Shown in pieces: positions 41,716 to 51,489 of a stretch of DNA of 64,000 nt. Positions within the stretch are counted from its first letter, which is position 1; the number at the start of each line of letters is the position of its first letter. Source of the DNA: Bacteroidales bacterium (GTDB lineage: Bacteria > Bacteroidota > Bacteroidia > Bacteroidales > UBA932); the NCBI GenBank assembly GCA_012798805.1, contig JAAZMM010000044.1:1-64000 (forward strand), in the 5' to 3' direction. The notes below the pieces were generated by a model, which made no database searches, was not told the origin of the DNA, and saw nothing but the letters and a program-made list of their open reading frames with translations. The translations under genes were made by a program, and so were the position numbers.

Positions 41716-43014
41716 ATGCTGTACCACCTTTTTGAATATTTTGAGAAAGCTAACATAGATTTCGCCGGTTCGGGACTGATGAAGTATATCTCATTCAGAT
41801 CTTTCGGAGCCAGCATAATTGCCATTATATTATCAATGATAATCGGGCACAAAATAATTGCATGGCTACAGAAAAAACAAATAGGCGAAACCATCCGCGA
41901 CCTCGGCCTGGAAGGTCAGCTCCAAAAAAAAGGCACTCCTACTATGGGCGGTATTATAATCATAATATCAATCCTGGTGCCGGTACTGCTTTTCTGCGAT
42001 CTGACCAACATCAATATCCTGATATTGATCCTGACTACATTGTGGTTTGGCACTCTCGGTTTCGTAGATGACTACATCAAAGTATTCAAGAAAAAAAAGG
42101 AGGGGCTCAACGGCTGGTACAAAATAGCATCTCAGGTGCTTCTGGGTTTGATTGTCGGCTTAATAATGTGTTTCAGCAATGAGGCTGGATTCAGGGAGCA
42201 ACCAAAGAAAACTCCCGTAATAGAAACAACGGCCGAAGTAATTGCTGCAGACTCAACCACTCCGGCCGCAACGGCGAGTCTCAATGACGACACATTAGAA
42301 AACAGCACCAAAACCACACTTCCATTTGTAAAGAACAATGAGTTTGACTACGGATGGCTCTCTCCTTTCGGAGGAGTGTTCGGGGAATATTTCAAATGGT
42401 TCATATATATATGTTTCATCATTTTGGTAATAACGGCCTGTTCCAACGGCTGCAATGTCACGGATGGACTTGACGGTCTGGCAGCCGGAGTAACGGCCAT
42501 TGTAGGGGCTACCCTCGGAATCTTTGCATATCTGTCAGGTAACGTCATTTACTCCGAGTACCTCAACATAATGTATATCCCGAGCAGTGCGGAGATTACT
42601 GTTTTCTTTTCCTCAATGGTAGGGGCCCTGCTGGGATTTATGTGGTACAACGCTTACCCGGCTCAGATCTTTATGGGCGATACAGGCAGTCTGACACTCG
42701 GTGGCATTATAGGCGTAAGTGCTATTCTTGTAAGAAAAGAATTGCTCTTGCCCTTGCTTTGCGGAATATTTTTCCTTGAGAGCCTTTCAGTTGTGGTGCA
42801 AAGATTCTATTTCAAATACACAAAGAAAAAGAGTGGCACAGGTGTGAGAGTATTCAGGATGTCACCTCTCCACCACCATTTTCAGAAGGAGAATCCGGAT
42901 GCAATAATCCAGTGGCCCTATAAAGTATATCCGGAACAGAAAGTGGTAGCGAGATTTATTATTATCTCAATAATACTCGCAGTTTTAACAGTAGTAACAT
43001 TAAAGATAAGATAA
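41716..43014 (+). CDS. mraY: Phospho-MurNAc-pentapeptide transferase
   Basis: Forms lipid I at the inner membrane by transferring phospho-MurNAc-pentapeptide to undecaprenyl phosphate. The 432-residue protein has about ten transmembrane segments and the motifs KKGTPTMGGI, FVDDYIKV, NVTDGLDGLAAG and RMSPLHHHFQ. It is about 70 residues longer than E. coli MraY because of a Thr/Ala-rich insert (about 155-215, with TTAEVIAADSTTPAATAS), which I take to be a Bacteroidota feature. murD begins 3 nt later. Confidence 0.96.
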   Translation: MLYHLFEYFEKANIDFAGSGLMKYISFRSFGASIIAIILSMIIGHKIIAWLQKKQIGETIRDLGLEGQLQKKGTPTMGGIIIIISILVPVLLFCDLTNINILILILTTLWFGTLGFVDDYIKVFKKKKEGLNGWYKIASQVLLGLIVGLIMCFSNEAGFREQPKKTPVIETTAEVIAADSTTPAATASLNDDTLENSTKTTLPFVKNNEFDYGWLSPFGGVFGEYFKWFIYICFIILVITACSNGCNVTDGLDGLAAGVTAIVGATLGIFAYLSGNVIYSEYLNIMYIPSSAEITVFFSSMVGALLGFMWYNAYPAQIFMGDTGSLTLGGIIGVSAILVRKELLLPLLCGIFFLESLSVVVQRFYFKYTKKKSGTGVRVFRMSPLHHHFQKENPDAIIQWPYKVYPEQKVVARFIIISIILAVLTVVTLKIR

Positions 43015-43017
43015 TAT

Positions 43018-44352
43018 ATGAAACGAATCGTTGTATTGGGAGGTGGTGAGAGCGGCTCCGGAGCTGCAGTTCTGGCGAAAGTCAAGGGTTTTGACGTCTT
43101 TCTTTCAGATAAAGGAAAACTCAAAGAAGAGCACATTGAGCGCCTTATGAAGTATGACATTCCCTTCGAAGAAGATGGACATAGTTTCGATAAGATATAT
43201 AATGCCGATGAGGTAATCAAAAGTCCCGGCATTCCCGACAACTTACCGCTTATTGAGGGGTTCCACTTCCGTCATATACCCGTGATTTCGGAAATTGAAT
43301 TCGCCGGCAGATATGATAACTCCAGAAAAATCTGCATCACCGGGAGTAACGGCAAGACTACGACCTCATCACTTATATACTATTTACTCAAAAACGCAGG
43401 CATGAATGTGGGGCTTGGCGGCAATATAGGCCGGAGTTATGCATTCCAGGTTGCCACTGAGAATTACGATATATATGTACTTGAGCTTAGCAGTTTCCAG
43501 CTTGACGGAATGTACGATTTCAAAGCAGATATCGCCGTGTTGCTCAATATTACTCCGGACCATCTCGACAGATATGGCAATCAGATGCAGAAATATATCA
43601 ATTCCAAATTCCGGATTACCCAAAATATGGCAAAAGAAGATTGCTTCATCTTTTGCTCGGATGATGAGATAACTATAGGCCACCTCAACCAGATAGTTAT
43701 TCAGGCACAGAAACTTCCATTCAGCCAAACTACCGTTGTGGAACAGGGAGCCTGCTTGGAGGGAGACAAAATGTGCGTCAGATATGGCGAAAGCAGCTAC
43801 GAGATGTTTCTTAATGAGCTAGCACTCCAGGGGAAACACAATATATATAATTCCATGGCTGCCGCCATCACCGGCAAAATAATGAACATAACAAATAGCA
43901 CCATCCGTGAAGCTCTTACCACATTCAAAGGAGTAGAGCATAGAATGGAAAAGGTGCTCTCCGTCGGTGGTGTAATGTATATCAATGATTCCAAGGCGAC
44001 CAATGTCAACTCCACCTGGTATGCACTGGAGAGCATCAAAACACCCATTGTGTTAATACTAGGGGGGACCGACAAGGGCAACGACTACTCCCCCATTTCT
44101 GAGCTGGTAAAGGAAAAGGTAAGAGCTATTATTTGTCTTGGAGTTGACAACCGCAAGATCCATGAGTATTTTGAGGACAAGGTGGCTGAAATTCACGACA
44201 CACGCTCTGCAGAGGAAGCAGTACAAATAGCCGCGTCAATAGCAAAAAGCGGTGATACCGTACTCCTTTCACCTAGCTGTGCAAGTTTTGATCTATTTGA
44301 AAACTACGAAGATAGAGGCAACCAATTTAAGAGTGCCGTTAGAAATCTTTAA
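43018..44352 (+). CDS. murD: UDP-MurNAc-L-alanine:D-glutamate ligase
   Basis: Adds D-glutamate to UDP-MurNAc-L-Ala. The 444-residue Mur ligase opens MKRIVVLGGGESGSGAAVLA (UDP-binding Rossmann), has the P-loop CITGSNGKTTTSSLIYYLL, LNITPDHLDRYG and the C-terminal YINDSKATNVNSTWYALE and LLSPSCASFDLFENYEDRG. All are typical of MurD. ftsW begins 4 nt after its stop. Confidence 0.96.
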   Translation: MKRIVVLGGGESGSGAAVLAKVKGFDVFLSDKGKLKEEHIERLMKYDIPFEEDGHSFDKIYNADEVIKSPGIPDNLPLIEGFHFRHIPVISEIEFAGRYDNSRKICITGSNGKTTTSSLIYYLLKNAGMNVGLGGNIGRSYAFQVATENYDIYVLELSSFQLDGMYDFKADIAVLLNITPDHLDRYGNQMQKYINSKFRITQNMAKEDCFIFCSDDEITIGHLNQIVIQAQKLPFSQTTVVEQGACLEGDKMCVRYGESSYEMFLNELALQGKHNIYNSMAAAITGKIMNITNSTIREALTTFKGVEHRMEKVLSVGGVMYINDSKATNVNSTWYALESIKTPIVLILGGTDKGNDYSPISELVKEKVRAIICLGVDNRKIHEYFEDKVAEIHDTRSAEEAVQIAASIAKSGDTVLLSPSCASFDLFENYEDRGNQFKSAVRNL

Positions 44353-44356
44353 GGAG

Positions 44357-45655
44357 ATGGGTAGAATTAAAATACAACTCAAGGGAGACAAGATTATATG
44401 GATACTTGTGCTTTGCCTTGCCATTATTTCGCTGTTGGCAGTCTTCTCTTCCAGCACCTATTTGGCAAATAAGGAAGGCGTGAGCAAACTCCATATCCTC
44501 CAAGAGCAACTCATATCGGTATCTATCGGTTTTGCGGCTCTGCTGATATGCTATCTGATCCCTATGAGGTTTTACCGATTTGCCGCATTTCCCCTCTTTG
44601 CCGTTACCTTGGTAATGCTGGCTCTTCTTTTCATCATACCTGATGTACGCAACGAGGCAGCCAGAGGTATTAAGATCTTCGGCAGAACAATCCAGGTGTT
44701 TGAGTTTGCCAAAGTGGGGTTGATACTCTATATTGCAAAGGCACTGGAGCATTGGCAGGACTCCCTGACCACATACAAGGAATTCCTGCTTAAGATATTG
44801 TTGCCGGTAGCAGTTGTATGCATTATGGTTATGGCCAACAGTTTCTCGTCTGCGCTGCTATTTGGTGTAATCAGCATATTGCTGCTCTTCTTTATGAATG
44901 TAAACGCCAAGCATTTGGCAATAACCGCAGGCATCGGAATAGTGGCAATAATGTTGCTTTTTGGCGTTTACAGGATATTTTACCACAATAAAGTCTATGC
45001 CGAAGGAGAAAAACCAGGTGCCGTAGCAAAGTTATTCAACCGTTTCGGTACAGCCACCAACCGTGTCATCAATTTTGTGGAAGCAAAAAAGGAGAAGGAA
45101 GAAGCGGTAGAGGATATGACGGATGAGGAAAGAATAAGGTATAATGATAGCCGGCGCCAGGCGAAAAATGCCGAAATTGCAATACATGAAGGAGGAATAT
45201 TTGGAAAAGGTCCGGGTAAAAGCACTCAGAGATATTCATTATCGATGGCCTTTTCTGACTTCATTTATGCCTTTATTGTGGAAGAATATGGGTTGTTGGG
45301 AGGGCTTTTCGTCATTATGATCTATCTGATATTTCTCTTCAGGTGCATCACTATAGCATTCCGGTGTGAAACCATCTTTTCAGGGGCTCTGGTACTGGGT
45401 CTGGCATTCCTGATTGGCACACAGGCATTTCTACACATTATGGTAAATGTCGGGATGATTCCCGTCACAGGACACACATTACCTTTAATCAGCCACGGGG
45501 GAACAGCATACATGGTGCTTAGCGGCACGTTCGGCATTATTCTCTCCATAAGCAAACAGTTGGACAAACAGGATGAACAAAAGCGCAAAGAACTTGAAGA
45601 AGAGGCAAGAGAAAAAGAATCAGAAATAATGTATTCGGAGGATTACATATTATGA
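44357..45655 (+). CDS. ftsW: Septal peptidoglycan polymerase FtsW
   Basis: SEDS-family glycosyltransferase that polymerises lipid II at the septum with FtsI. From ATG 44357 (AAGGAG immediately upstream) the protein has 432 residues and about ten transmembrane segments. SEDS motifs seen: GIKIFGRTIQVFEFAKVGLI, and GLLGGLFVIMIY plus LPLISHGGTAYMVLSGTFG near the end. The large periplasmic loop (about 215-285) is highly charged. The open frame reaches back to 44252 inside murD, but that part is shadow sequence. It overlaps murG by 4 nt. Confidence 0.95.
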   Translation: MGRIKIQLKGDKIIWILVLCLAIISLLAVFSSSTYLANKEGVSKLHILQEQLISVSIGFAALLICYLIPMRFYRFAAFPLFAVTLVMLALLFIIPDVRNEAARGIKIFGRTIQVFEFAKVGLILYIAKALEHWQDSLTTYKEFLLKILLPVAVVCIMVMANSFSSALLFGVISILLLFFMNVNAKHLAITAGIGIVAIMLLFGVYRIFYHNKVYAEGEKPGAVAKLFNRFGTATNRVINFVEAKKEKEEAVEDMTDEERIRYNDSRRQAKNAEIAIHEGGIFGKGPGKSTQRYSLSMAFSDFIYAFIVEEYGLLGGLFVIMIYLIFLFRCITIAFRCETIFSGALVLGLAFLIGTQAFLHIMVNVGMIPVTGHTLPLISHGGTAYMVLSGTFGIILSISKQLDKQDEQKRKELEEEAREKESEIMYSEDYIL

Positions 45656-46764
45656 GTAAGAGTAAACCAAGAATTATCATCAGCGGAGGAGGTACGGGAG
45701 GACATATATTTCCTGCCCTCTCCATAGCAGGTGCTATAGAGAAAATTGTGCCTGATACCGAAATACTTTTCGTCGGTGCAGAAGGAAGAATGGAGATGGA
45801 GAGAGTTCCACAGGCGGGTTACGAGATTAAAGGCCTGCCGGTAGCAGGATTGCAGCGTAAACTCTCCCTTTCCAATTTTGCTCTTCCTTTCAAAATACTC
45901 AAAAGTCTCTCGATGGCTAAGAAAATCATCAGAGAGTTCAAACCCGATGTGGCGGTTGGGGTGGGCGGTTATGCAAGTGCACCACTGCTCTGGAGTGCAG
46001 CCGGAATGAATATCCCCTGCCTCATACAAGAGCAAAACTCATTTGCTGGATTAACCAACAGGATTCTCTCAAAAAAAGCCGATAAAATCTGTGTCGCTTA
46101 TAGCGGAATGGAGAAATTTTTCCCGGCTGATAAAATTATACTTACAGGAAATCCAATCAGAAAAGAGATAAATCCCCCTACAGAAGCAGAAAAAGCTGAA
46201 GGATATCAATTCTACGAGCTTAATCCGGAGAAAAAGACCATCTTTGTAGTCGGAGGCAGCCTTGGTAGCGGAACTCTCAACAAAGCAATGAAGAGATGGG
46301 TAGCAGAAAAGGGAGACCAAGCTGACTATCAGATAATTTGGCAGAACGGAAAATATTACGGCAGCGATATTGCCGAATTTATGAAGGAGCGCAAACTGTC
46401 CAATGTAAAGCATTTTGATTTCATCCGAAGGATGGATCTCGCCTATGCTGTAGCGGATGTGGTTATTTCCCGCGCCGGAGCGGGGACTATCTCCGAACTC
46501 TGCGTCGCCGGCAAAGCCACCATCTTTGTCCCGTCGCCCAATGTGACAGAGGATCATCAGACGCACAATGCAATGGCATTAGTGGAAAAAGAGGCGGCAT
46601 TGATGGTTAGAGATAATGAGGCAGAAGAGGTACTGATGAATGTTGCAGAAGAGCTGCTCAGAGATAACGAACGGATCCTAAAATTGGAGAAAAATGTACT
46701 CAAACTGGGGCGCAAGGGGGCTGCAGAAGAGATTGCGAGGGAGGTGCTTTCCCTTATTAAATAA
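45652..46764 (+). CDS. murG: Lipid II synthase MurG
   Basis: Transfers GlcNAc from UDP-GlcNAc to lipid I on the cytoplasmic face. The 370-residue GT-B protein has the glycine-rich loops IISGGGTGGHIFPALSIA and VGVGGYASAPLL, a donor-site block VVGGSLGSGTLNKAM, and the C-terminal ISRAGAGTISELCVAGKA. The start overlaps ftsW by 4 nt and murC follows 9 nt after the stop. Confidence 0.97.
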   Translation: MSKSKPRIIISGGGTGGHIFPALSIAGAIEKIVPDTEILFVGAEGRMEMERVPQAGYEIKGLPVAGLQRKLSLSNFALPFKILKSLSMAKKIIREFKPDVAVGVGGYASAPLLWSAAGMNIPCLIQEQNSFAGLTNRILSKKADKICVAYSGMEKFFPADKIILTGNPIRKEINPPTEAEKAEGYQFYELNPEKKTIFVVGGSLGSGTLNKAMKRWVAEKGDQADYQIIWQNGKYYGSDIAEFMKERKLSNVKHFDFIRRMDLAYAVADVVISRAGAGTISELCVAGKATIFVPSPNVTEDHQTHNAMALVEKEAALMVRDNEAEEVLMNVAEELLRDNERILKLEKNVLKLGRKGAAEEIAREVLSLIK

Positions 46765-46773
46765 TAAAGAGGA

Positions 46774-48144
46774 ATGGAGAAAAAATATAAAAACTACTAC
46801 TTCATAGGAATTGGCGGCATTGGGATGAGCGCCATAGCGCGTTACTTCAACAATGCCGGATACAGCGTTTCCGGCTATGACAAGACTCCTTCTGCGCTCA
46901 CTGAACGACTTGAAAAAGAAGGAATTGCCATACACTATGAGGAGGATGTCAGCTCAATTCCGACAGACAAGGAGAATACATTAGTTGTCTATACTCCGGC
47001 TATTCCTGATGATATGAGTGAGCTGCGTTATGTTAGGGAGCAGGGATATGCTGTGTGCAAAAGGTCCCGCGCACTGGGAGAGATTGCTCGCGGACAGAAG
47101 TGTCTTGCTGTGGCTGGAACACACGGAAAGACCACCACAAGCACACTGTTGGCCCATCTGCTGACACACTCCGGAGAGGGATGCAATGCTTTTTTGGGCG
47201 GTATTTCGCGAAATTATGACTCCAATCTGCTGTTGAGCCCCAACCCTGTGCTGGTAGCCGAGGCTGATGAATATGACAGATCATTTTTGCAGCTATACCC
47301 CGACATAGCGGTAATTACCTCCGCTGATGCCGACCATCTGGATATCTATTTAGATCACAAACATCTACAAGAGGCCTTTGCCCAATTTGCATCGCAAATA
47401 AGGGAGGATGGGTTCCTTATTCTAAAGAAAGGTGTGAACATTTCTCTTGAAGGTGTAAAGGCAAAGATTTTGACCTATTCATACGATACTCCGGCCGATT
47501 TTTATGCATCCGATATCATCCCTCTCGAGAGTGGCTATTATGATTTTACACTCAACACTCCCAAAGGGAAAATAGAGAAATGCACTCTGGGCATACCCGG
47601 TTGGATTAATGTGGAGAATGCTGTAGCTGCATCGGCAGTTGCACTTCTGCACGGTATTGCCCCGGATAAACTCAGAGCCGGTCTGGCGAGTTTCAAAGGA
47701 GTTTCAAGAAGGTTTGATATACGCCTCAACACTCCTCAATGTGCTTATGTGGACGATTATGCCCATCACCCCAATGAACTGCGTCATGCAATCAGCTCTA
47801 TGAGAGGTATTTTCAAAGGGAAACGCCTTTGTGGTATATTCCAGCCCCATTTGTATTCGCGCACTCGGGATTTTGCCGAGGAATTTGCCGATGCATTGGG
47901 AGGATTGGATGAGCTGATATTGCTCCATATTTATCCTGCAAGAGAGCTGCCGATAGAAGGGGTGTCGTCAAAGATAATATTTGACAAGGTAAATCTGGAC
48001 AACAAGATACTTATCAGCAAAGAAGAATTGATGGATACCATTCGTAAGAGAGATTTCGAATGTTTGATCACCTTCGGAGCCGGAGATATTGATAGGTTTG
48101 TATTGCCTATAGAGGAAGAATTGAAAGCAAGAATTAAAAAATGA
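46774..48144 (+). CDS. murC: UDP-MurNAc:L-alanine ligase
   Basis: First of the Mur ligases, adding L-alanine to UDP-MurNAc. The 456-residue protein opens YYFIGIGGIGMSAIARYF, has the P-loop VAGTHGKTTTSTLLAHLL, EADEYDRSFLQLYPDIAVI and YAHHPNELRHAI. All domains are present. No ddl or murB lies next to it. The stop overlaps the ftsQ start by 4 nt. Confidence 0.97.
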   Translation: MEKKYKNYYFIGIGGIGMSAIARYFNNAGYSVSGYDKTPSALTERLEKEGIAIHYEEDVSSIPTDKENTLVVYTPAIPDDMSELRYVREQGYAVCKRSRALGEIARGQKCLAVAGTHGKTTTSTLLAHLLTHSGEGCNAFLGGISRNYDSNLLLSPNPVLVAEADEYDRSFLQLYPDIAVITSADADHLDIYLDHKHLQEAFAQFASQIREDGFLILKKGVNISLEGVKAKILTYSYDTPADFYASDIIPLESGYYDFTLNTPKGKIEKCTLGIPGWINVENAVAASAVALLHGIAPDKLRAGLASFKGVSRRFDIRLNTPQCAYVDDYAHHPNELRHAISSMRGIFKGKRLCGIFQPHLYSRTRDFAEEFADALGGLDELILLHIYPARELPIEGVSSKIIFDKVNLDNKILISKEELMDTIRKRDFECLITFGAGDIDRFVLPIEEELKARIKK

Positions 48145-48914
48145 AAGTAAAAAAGATATTGCTGCTGGTGTTGATATCGCTCCTGTTTTTAGGAGTGATG
48201 ATACCCTACTTTTATTTCGTATCACAAATGGAGGAAGAAGCCATTGAGGAGAGAGTATGCAGTGATATCAATGTCAACTTTAAAGATTCCCTAAAGGTCA
48301 ATCTCATAAGCAAAGAAGAGATTATTTCTCTTGTGGACAGGAGGGAGAAGGTAATAGGCTCAAGAAGTGATGAAATAAATCTTTCCAGGATCGAAAGCCT
48401 GCTGGATAACCGGGGAGAGATTTTCAAATCGGAGGTCTATTTTTCTTCACCTACCACTTTGAGCATAGATATAGTACAGAGAAAGCCCGTTGTAAGATTT
48501 GAAAACGATACCGAAGGCTATTATGCCGATGAGACCGGATTTCTTTTTCCTCTTCTGAACTCCTACGACGTGCCTATTGTTACGGGAGAGATTCCCTTAC
48601 GTTTGGGTAAAGAGTATATGGGCATTCCTGAAGGAAAAGAGGGCGACTGGATAAAGGAAATTCTCCATCTTACCAACTATATCAGCAGCAATGAATACTG
48701 GGACAAAAACATTGAACAGATATATATAGAAAATGGCGACATATGCCTTGTTTCACGTGTAAGCCATCATAAAATAATATTCGGCAACTGCCGCAATATT
48801 GATGCGAAATTTAAAAAATTGGCGACATTCTACACGACAATTGCTCCTGCAAAAGGGTGGGACACCCATAATGTCGTCAATCTAAAGTACAACAAACAGA
48901 TTATTTGCAAATAG
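48141..48914 (+). CDS. ftsQ: Cell division protein FtsQ
   Basis: A 257-residue bitopic membrane protein: short basic cytoplasmic N-terminus, transmembrane helix (about 5-28), a POTRA-like region (about 40-110, NLISKEEIISLVDRREKV to SIDIVQRKPVVRF) and a periplasmic beta domain. It lies between murC (4-nt overlap) and ftsA (7 nt), the canonical FtsQ position. FtsQ joins the FtsBL complex that activates septal wall synthesis. Confidence 0.9.
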   Translation: MKVKKILLLVLISLLFLGVMIPYFYFVSQMEEEAIEERVCSDINVNFKDSLKVNLISKEEIISLVDRREKVIGSRSDEINLSRIESLLDNRGEIFKSEVYFSSPTTLSIDIVQRKPVVRFENDTEGYYADETGFLFPLLNSYDVPIVTGEIPLRLGKEYMGIPEGKEGDWIKEILHLTNYISSNEYWDKNIEQIYIENGDICLVSRVSHHKIIFGNCRNIDAKFKKLATFYTTIAPAKGWDTHNVVNLKYNKQIICK

Positions 48915-48921
48915 GAAATAT

Positions 48922-50256
48922 ATGAGCGATTTTATTACAGCGATTGATTTCGGATCATCCAAAGTGGCCGTGGCAGTCGGAAAAGAGACTTCAGAAGGTG
49001 TAAAAGTGGTCTCATTTCATAGTTCCCCAATTCCAAACGGCATAAAAAATGGTGAAATCATCAACGAGGGCAGAGTAATTGAAGCCCTACGAACGGCACT
49101 CAAGGCTGCTTCTTCCGATATTGGAGAGGATATTAATAAGGCGGTAATCAATATCAGCGGAAGATTTCTCTCCTGTAAGGAGATAGAGAGCACGATCATC
49201 AGGAATGACAGCAGCAAATATGTGACCGCAGAAGAACTGGAAAAGTACCGCAGGGAGCGCTACAAATTTGTAGTGGACGAAGGAAATATCATTTACGAAG
49301 TTATTCCGCAAAAATACGACATCGACGATCTGATAGGATACCAACAGCATGAGATTATCGGAACAACGGGAAGGACTCTTAAAGCATACTACAAGATCTT
49401 CCACGGTAAGGCAACATGGCTCACCAGATGCAGGAAGGTACTTTCAGCATGTGGTGTGGAGATCTCTAAAATCGTGCTCTCACCCATTGCTTCCGCAAGA
49501 GCAGTACTTACAGAAGCAGAGATGGAAAATGGAGTGGTACTGGCGGATATAGGACGTGGCCTGACACAAATTGCCGTTGTCAAAAAGGGCATAGTCATAG
49601 ATGTGCGCATGATTCCTTTCGCGGGTGAATCCATCACAGTCGATATCCAGACAGAGACCTCAATAAGTCCTAAATGGGCTGAAATGATCAAACTCAAACA
49701 TGGGTGTTGCGTCGGAGAATTTACTCCAGAGGACAAAAAACTGATACTCAGAGGCAATGATGGCATCATAGAAGATGAAGTGTCGCTTGCCAAACTTACA
49801 AATATCATCGAAGCGCGCACCAGCGAGATCCTTGAAGCAATCAAATATGTAAAGGAGGAAAATGAGTTACAAGGAAAACTCTCTGCCGGAGTGGTTATAA
49901 CAGGCGGGACCTGCTATCTTGAAGGTTTTCTGGATCTGGCAAAAGTTTTTCTGGGTAAAAGAACACGACTTGCAGCGCCAAGAGGTTGCATTACTCCGGA
50001 TTCGGAAGAGAAAGCGCAAGACACATTCTCTTCAACAGTTGTAGGACTTTTGCTGGAGGGCTTTTCAAACAAACTCTCCTTTACCGAGTACGACAGAATA
50101 AACGCGAGTGAGACTGAAGTTAATATGGAAACAGAGACCGAAGAAGTCAAGGGAAAAAAAGAATCGGGTAGAAAGAAAGAAGGAAACAGGACGCAGAAAA
50201 GGGGATTAGGTGACTTATTCGGAGGAATTTTCGGTGAAACCAATGACAATTGCTGA
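48922..50256 (+). CDS. ftsA: Cell division protein FtsA
   Basis: Actin-like protein that tethers FtsZ to the membrane. The 444-residue protein opens ITAIDFGSSKVAVAVG (phosphate 1 motif), has LADIGRGLTQIAVVKKG (phosphate 2) and GVVITGGTCYLEG (adenosine motif). The C-terminus is long, acidic then Lys-rich, and ends GLGDLFGGIFGETNDNC, whose GLGDLFGGIF stretch could be the amphipathic membrane-targeting helix. ftsZ begins 6 nt later. Confidence 0.95.
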   Translation: MSDFITAIDFGSSKVAVAVGKETSEGVKVVSFHSSPIPNGIKNGEIINEGRVIEALRTALKAASSDIGEDINKAVINISGRFLSCKEIESTIIRNDSSKYVTAEELEKYRRERYKFVVDEGNIIYEVIPQKYDIDDLIGYQQHEIIGTTGRTLKAYYKIFHGKATWLTRCRKVLSACGVEISKIVLSPIASARAVLTEAEMENGVVLADIGRGLTQIAVVKKGIVIDVRMIPFAGESITVDIQTETSISPKWAEMIKLKHGCCVGEFTPEDKKLILRGNDGIIEDEVSLAKLTNIIEARTSEILEAIKYVKEENELQGKLSAGVVITGGTCYLEGFLDLAKVFLGKRTRLAAPRGCITPDSEEKAQDTFSSTVVGLLLEGFSNKLSFTEYDRINASETEVNMETETEEVKGKKESGRKKEGNRTQKRGLGDLFGGIFGETNDNC

Positions 50257-50262
50257 CAAATT

Positions 50263-51489
50263 ATGGAAACATTAGTACCAAAAAACTGGCCCAAGGGCTC
50301 AAATAACATTCTCAAAGTCATAGGCGTTGGGGGTGGCGGCAGTAATGCCGTACAATATATGTATTCACAGCAGATAGAGCAGGTCGATTTTATTGTATGC
50401 AATACCGACAAACAAGCTCTCGATGGAAGTACCGTGCCGGTCAAACTTCAGATCGGCGGAATATTGACAAAAGGTCTTGGAGCAGGTCAGGACGCAAGCA
50501 TAGGTAGAAAATCGGCAATTGAGTCCAGAGAGGCTATAGAAGAACATCTGGGCGAAAACACACAAATGCTCTTTATCGCCGCCGGCATGGGTGGTGGCAC
50601 AGGGACCGGAGCCTCTCCTGTAATAGCGGAAATTGCCAGATCCAAAGGTATTCTGACTGTCGGAGTAGTTACTCTTCCGGCGCGTTTTCTCGGCAACGAA
50701 GTGCTCTACAAAGCTATTGAGGGAGTGAAAGAACTCTTCAGACATGTGGACAGCCTTCTTATAATAGACAATGAGAAACTCTTCGATATCTATGCCGACC
50801 TCGATATTCTGACACTTCTTCCAAAAGCCGATGAGGTATTGGCTACTGCAGTCAAGAGCATTGCAGAGATCATCACAGTTAGGGGCCAAATCAATATGGA
50901 CTTTGCCGATGTCAAGAAGATAATGCAAAACAGCAATGTCTCCCTAATGGGCATAGGCAGGGCATCCGGCGAAGACAGGGCCTATAAAGCTGTTGAAATG
51001 GCTCTCACATCTCCCCTGCTAAATCAGCTTGACCTTAAAACCGCAAAAAGAGCGTTGGTCAACATCACAACTTCGAGCGGTGAACATGTCATTGAGGGAA
51101 ATGAGGTAACGGCTCTTATGGAGTACATCAAAGAACTCACCAACCCCGATCTCAGTTCCAAAATGGGCCTTGTGCAAAATGATGAGATGGGAGAAAACAT
51201 CGGAGTGACCATTATCGCTACCGGATTTGAGATGACACAGCTGCCCATCATCAGCGAAGACACGTTAAAAAACAACAGGATCGAGGTTAAGTACGATTTG
51301 ACAAATAATAAAAGGGGTGTACCTTTGTGCCCCGACATCGAATCTCCCGTTACCAAAAAGGAAATGGTAATCGGCATACCTGCCCTAATTACCGATAATC
51401 CGCAGACTATCAGCGAACTTGAGTCTGAGCCCGCAGTAATCAGAAGGGAAAGGATGTTGCAGCAACAGAAACTAACACAGAGTGAATGA
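50263..51489 (+). CDS. ftsZ: Cell division tubulin FtsZ
   Basis: Forms the cytokinetic ring. The 408-residue GTPase shows VIGVGGGGSNAVQYM, the tubulin signature AGMGGGTGTGASPVIAEIA and the T7 loop region INMDFADVKKIM. The conserved core ends near residue 330. A linker follows, and the tail reads ESEPAVIRRERMLQQQK, so the usual C-terminal peptide (IPAFLRR-like) is recognisable only as EPAVIRR and is followed by about 13 extra residues. It overlaps gltX by 4 nt. Confidence 0.97.
   Translation: METLVPKNWPKGSNNILKVIGVGGGGSNAVQYMYSQQIEQVDFIVCNTDKQALDGSTVPVKLQIGGILTKGLGAGQDASIGRKSAIESREAIEEHLGENTQMLFIAAGMGGGTGTGASPVIAEIARSKGILTVGVVTLPARFLGNEVLYKAIEGVKELFRHVDSLLIIDNEKLFDIYADLDILTLLPKADEVLATAVKSIAEIITVRGQINMDFADVKKIMQNSNVSLMGIGRASGEDRAYKAVEMALTSPLLNQLDLKTAKRALVNITTSSGEHVIEGNEVTALMEYIKELTNPDLSSKMGLVQNDEMGENIGVTIIATGFEMTQLPIISEDTLKNNRIEVKYDLTNNKRGVPLCPDIESPVTKKEMVIGIPALITDNPQTISELESEPAVIRRERMLQQQKLTQSE

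Noticed and set aside
42180..42360. Foreign insertion in mraY
   Set aside because: A Thr/Ala-rich insert at this place is, as far as I know, normal for Bacteroidota MraY.
44252..44356. FtsW start at 44252 within murD
   Set aside because: The added residues are out-of-frame murD sequence; ATG 44357 has AAGGAG just upstream and gives the normal FtsW N-terminus.
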